DNA of 32,701 nt from CAZMNF01 sp964567595 (GTDB lineage Bacteria > Bipolaricaulota > Bipolaricaulia > RBG-16-55-9). The stretch covers positions 1-32,701 of the forward strand of contig CAZMNF010000020.1 in assembly GCA_964567595.1 (NCBI GenBank), read 5' to 3'. Every line of letters begins with the position of its first letter. The first letter of the stretch is position 1. Of the stretch, positions 29,913 to 32,701 are shown piece by piece. The notes beneath the pieces are model-generated. The model was not told the DNA's origin. It saw only the letters and a list, made by a program, of their open reading frames with translations, and ran no database searches. The position numbers and the translations under genes are program-made.

Positions 29913-30769
29913 CATTCGATCAGCGCCGCGGCGACCCACGTGGGACGCGGCGTCTCGTAGAGCTCGCTGGCGTCGGTGTAGGTCAGATCCAAGACCCGGC
30001 CCGTCATGGGCCCGCGCAGATACCGAAAGACTTGGCCCGCGTCGCGGGCGTCGCTCTTGGCGTCGACGCAGTGCGCATTGTAGCCCCAATAGTCCCCGGC
30101 GGAGAGAATTTCGATGCCCTCGTTGATGCGTCGCTCTGCGTGGGCGAGGCCTTCGTCATCGGGCGGGAATGACTCCTCTGGTGCGTCACCGTAGCCGATC
30201 CCGTGATGGAACGGATCGGCTGTGGAGACGATGACGGCATCCTCCGCGATCTCTTGGAGTTCCGCGATGCCCGGCAGCGTGTCCGGCCGCCCGCCGGCCA
30301 GATACGGGTAGCGCTCGATCACCTCGGGGCCCTCAATGCCGCGTCGCCGCGTCTCGGCGTCCCAGAGGTGCCGGAAGCTCATGAGCGCGTGGTCCTGTTT
30401 CCACTGATCCGACCCGGGCCGACCGGGGCCGTAGATGCCGCGCCACGGCTCCGCGTCCAGCTCGACGCCGCCTCGGGCCACCCGGTGGCGCGCCTCGTCC
30501 ATCTCCTCGGTCAGCGCGTGCAGGACGCTGACCACCAGAACCCGATCCGCGCCGCTGTCCAGACAGGCGTGGACGACGGCTGCGATCTGGTGGCCGCAGT
30601 CGGCCACGCCGGCGTGCGGGAAGACGAGCACGCCGCCGCGCTCCAACGTTGCCGACAGATCCCACTCACGCCCCCGCTCCAGAAGTTGCGACGTGCCGGC
30701 CTCGCCGAGCGCCTCGTGCTCGGCCCGATACAACGTCTGAATCTTTTGCCTGAGACGGTCGCGATCCAT
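29888..30769 (-). CDS. Memo-like / LigB-superfamily protein
   Basis: A 293-residue protein that I place tentatively with the Memo family, which shares the fold of class III extradiol dioxygenases (LigB). Support comes from motifs in the right order: VLVFPHAGVADCGHQIA, VLVVSVLHAL, STADPFHHGIGYG and the cysteine in YNAHCVDAKSD. These would correspond to the three histidines and one cysteine of the Memo metal/active-site cleft. The substrate is unknown. Other AmmeMemoRadiSam genes are absent here. ATG 30769 (GCGAGG about 11 bases upstream) is preferred to ATG 30778. Convergent with the peroxiredoxin-like gene. Confidence 0.55.
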   Translation of the reverse strand: MDRDRLRQKIQTLYRAEHEALGEAGTSQLLERGREWDLSATLERGGVLVFPHAGVADCGHQIAAVVHACLDSGADRVLVVSVLHALTEEMDEARHRVARGGVELDAEPWRGIYGPGRPGSDQWKQDHALMSFRHLWDAETRRRGIEGPEVIERYPYLAGGRPDTLPGIAELQEIAEDAVIVSTADPFHHGIGYGDAPEESFPPDDEGLAHAERRINEGIEILSAGDYWGYNAHCVDAKSDARDAGQVFRYLRGPMTGRVLDLTYTDASELYETPRPTWVAAALIEWTPASDGP

Positions 30770-30915
30770 GATCAGCATGCCTCGCTCTCGGCGTCGCCGA
30801 TGTGGCGATCGCTCCTCAAACTTGGGGTGCGGGCCAGCCTAAGCGGCCGGCACCGACGGCATCAAGTCGCCCAAGGTTCGGAGTGATTGGAAGGACCAGG
30901 CGAACGATGCGGCGA

Positions 30916-32631
30916 TCAGCCCTCGAGGGGCTTCAATTCCGAACCGCGCTCGCGGACCTTGGCGGATTGCTCGTCCAGGGCGACGAGATAGCGTCCGTCG
31001 TCGTCCACTCGGACGATCCGCCCGGGGCCGGAATGGGTCTGCACGCGCTCGTCAACGGCAAAGCGTTTCGGTGATGGGGTTGGCTTCCCATTGCGGCGCG
31101 ACGTTGACGACGGGGCTGCCCCGAACTCGGTCCAACCCAAATCCAGCTCCTTGTTGAGATCCTCCGGCAGCACCAGACGCTCGATCGCGCGCGTCATGGC
31201 CACGTACGCCACGTTGGCCTCCTCGTCCACGCGCCGCTCGGCCTCGTGCTTGATCGCCCGGTTGAGCCCGCTGGCGATGTCCTCGTGCAGCACCACCTGG
31301 CCGTACTCCTCGCCCTTGGCGGCATGGACCGTGGCGAGGACGATGGCGCCGTTGCCCCGTTGTTGGGGACTCGCCTTGGTGAACTCGCTCAAGCCCGACA
31401 CGAGCGTCGGCATCTTCCGATGGTAGCGCTCCACGACCTTGGCCAGCTCGCGCAGTTGGTAATCCTCCATCGCCTCGGCGTAGTCCTTCATCTGTTGGAA
31501 GTCGGCGAAGGATCGAATCAGCGGATCGCGGATGGAGGCCCGCTGGCCGTCGTAGAGCCAGTAGACATCGAGCGCCCGATTGAGCAGCGGCCCGATGCTG
31601 CGCTCAAAGACGCACGAGGCGCCCCGCTCGTGCAGCCCGACCGCCGTGTTGAACAGCCCCAGGTTGGTGCGCGCCAGGATCGCCGGATCGCGGCCGCGCA
31701 ACCCGCGGGAGGAGCCCTCGTGGGTCCCGACCGACGATGAGCGCTCGGGGTTGCCGCGGATCTTGAAATGGGGCTCGCCCTTGGCCTCCCGAATGAACGC
31801 GCTGGCCAGCCGAGCGACGGAATCCCCGAAGCGGAAGCTGAGCGAGAGCTCACACTCGGTCTCGGCGTCGAGCCGCTTCATGGCGTCGACGGCGTAGCGG
31901 AACCCGTAGATCTGCTGGTGCGAGTCGCCGACGAGATAGATCCTCCGACCACACTGACGCAATGCGTCGAGCATGACTTGTGAAAGATCTTGGCCCTCGT
32001 CGACGAGCACGACGTCGTAACGCCCCAGCGTGCGCACCAACCGACCCGTCGTGTGGGCCAGCTTGAGGTAGAAGTCGTGCGGGCAGGGCGTGCGGCCGTG
32101 GTGCCAGTCGGTCGCCAGCGTTCGGGCGACGTCGACGATCCGCTCGGCGTAGGCCGCGACGTCCTGGCGCTGATCCTCCGATAGGTAATGCTCGCCGAAG
32201 GGCTCCACGGCGTCCTCCAGCTTCGGGTGGGCGGAGTTGAGAAAGTAGGTCAGGAACTCGGTCGTCAGCCCGGCCATCACCTGTTGGCGGCCCCCCATGT
32301 CGCCGAACGCCGGCAGCAGATCGAACGTCGACAGCCCGCCGCCCCGGGCCAACTGCCACTTGAACCCGCGCGCGACGCTCTTCATCGCCAACGAGTGGAC
32401 CGTCCGGACGTCGACGTGGTCGGGGAACGTCGCGCGAGCTTCCTGCTGAGCCCGGCGGTTGAAGACGACGTAGAGGACCTTCTGATGTCGGAAGCGCTCG
32501 GCTAGCAGGCGAAGTGTCGTCGTCTTGCCCGTGCCGGCCCGCGCGTTGATGCGCACGACGCGGCCGCTGGCCTCGAGAATGGCCTGCTGCTGGTCGGTCG
32601 GTGCGAGCTGTTCGCTGTTGATTGAGGCCAT
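30916..32631 (-). CDS. UvrD/Rep-family ATP-dependent DNA helicase
   Basis: A 571-residue superfamily 1A helicase, shorter than UvrD/PcrA (about 720). Q motif TDQQQAIL, motif I INARAGTGKTTTL, motif II VLVDEGQDLS, motif III LVGDSHQQIYGFR, motif V TVHAAKGEEYGQVVL and motif VI VAMTRAIERLVLP are all present. The last 45 residues (VQTHSGPGRIVRVDDDGRYLVAL) form a small SH3/Tudor-like domain as at the C-terminus of UvrD and PcrA. Much of the 2B region appears reduced. ATG 32631 is preferred to an upstream TTG (32643), and no good ribosome site is visible. Probably DNA repair. Nothing is recognised from 32632 to the window end. Confidence 0.88.
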   Translation of the reverse strand: MASINSEQLAPTDQQQAILEASGRVVRINARAGTGKTTTLRLLAERFRHQKVLYVVFNRRAQQEARATFPDHVDVRTVHSLAMKSVARGFKWQLARGGGLSTFDLLPAFGDMGGRQQVMAGLTTEFLTYFLNSAHPKLEDAVEPFGEHYLSEDQRQDVAAYAERIVDVARTLATDWHHGRTPCPHDFYLKLAHTTGRLVRTLGRYDVVLVDEGQDLSQVMLDALRQCGRRIYLVGDSHQQIYGFRYAVDAMKRLDAETECELSLSFRFGDSVARLASAFIREAKGEPHFKIRGNPERSSSVGTHEGSSRGLRGRDPAILARTNLGLFNTAVGLHERGASCVFERSIGPLLNRALDVYWLYDGQRASIRDPLIRSFADFQQMKDYAEAMEDYQLRELAKVVERYHRKMPTLVSGLSEFTKASPQQRGNGAIVLATVHAAKGEEYGQVVLHEDIASGLNRAIKHEAERRVDEEANVAYVAMTRAIERLVLPEDLNKELDLGWTEFGAAPSSTSRRNGKPTPSPKRFAVDERVQTHSGPGRIVRVDDDGRYLVALDEQSAKVRERGSELKPLEG

Positions 32632-32701
32632 GGGGCACCGCAAGCGATCGGATGTGCTGGACGGGCGTCATTGTGGCGCATCGATGAAGCCGGGACAAGG
32701 C

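Noticed and set aside
1..32701. tRNA or rRNA genes, CRISPR arrays, insertion sequences, phage integrases, hydrogenase or molybdoenzyme catalytic subunits
   Set aside because: I looked for each and saw no supporting sequence. HyaC-like and FdnI-like cytochrome b genes occur without their catalytic partners.

Overview
The window is high-GC bacterial DNA. It is scaffolded: there are two runs of exactly 100 N, and one is flanked by an exact 55-base duplication, which looks like a short-read assembly of an environmental genome. I do not assign a phylum. Its respiratory and iron genes suggest an organism that meets low oxygen and carries out heme-rich, quinone-linked electron transfer. It also carries a proteorhodopsin-type light-driven proton pump.

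Layout. (1) Positions 1-12.9 kb form an electron-transfer island: the end of a c-type cytochrome, two convergent Crp/Fnr regulators, a tightly coupled five-gene operon (6-heme c, cytochrome b, 9-heme c, cytochrome b, 19-heme NapC-like c), a reverse-strand pair (11-heme c plus HyaC-like cytochrome b), two tandem tri-heme paralogues, mobA, and a tetraheme c. That is 55 heme sites in complete genes, and no recognisable terminal reductase. (2) 13.1-18.0 kb is one operon-like run, modABC, a MoaD/ThiS-like protein, ptb and buk: molybdate import, a sulfur-carrier-like protein, and ATP formation from an acyl-CoA through an acyl-phosphate. (3) 18.0-21.6 kb holds two exported proteins (a parallel beta-helix protein and an F5/8C-domain protein), a 77-residue unknown and an assembly gap. 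(4) 21.9-23.6 kb, after a second gap, holds the rhodopsin and a DUF4397 protein. (5) 23.8-26.9 kb is an Rrf2 regulator with feoB and a zinc-ribbon FeoA. (6) 27.2-32.6 kb is housekeeping-like: DinG-type helicase, peroxiredoxin-like protein, Memo-like protein and a UvrD-family helicase.

How it fits together. FNR-type palindromes (consensus about WTGAY-N4-RTCAW) lie upstream of nearly every cytochrome unit, both Crp/Fnr genes, the rhodopsin and the rrf2-feo operon. At seven promoters a second box, sometimes degenerate, sits exactly 22 bp (two helical turns) upstream of the first. A -10-like hexamer is centred 31-33 bp downstream of the proximal box, the class II activator position. The window therefore reads as a self-regulated redox regulon in which one or both local Crp/Fnr proteins may control the cytochrome island, ferrous-iron uptake and a light-driven proton pump. 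The sites were found by eye and binding is untested.
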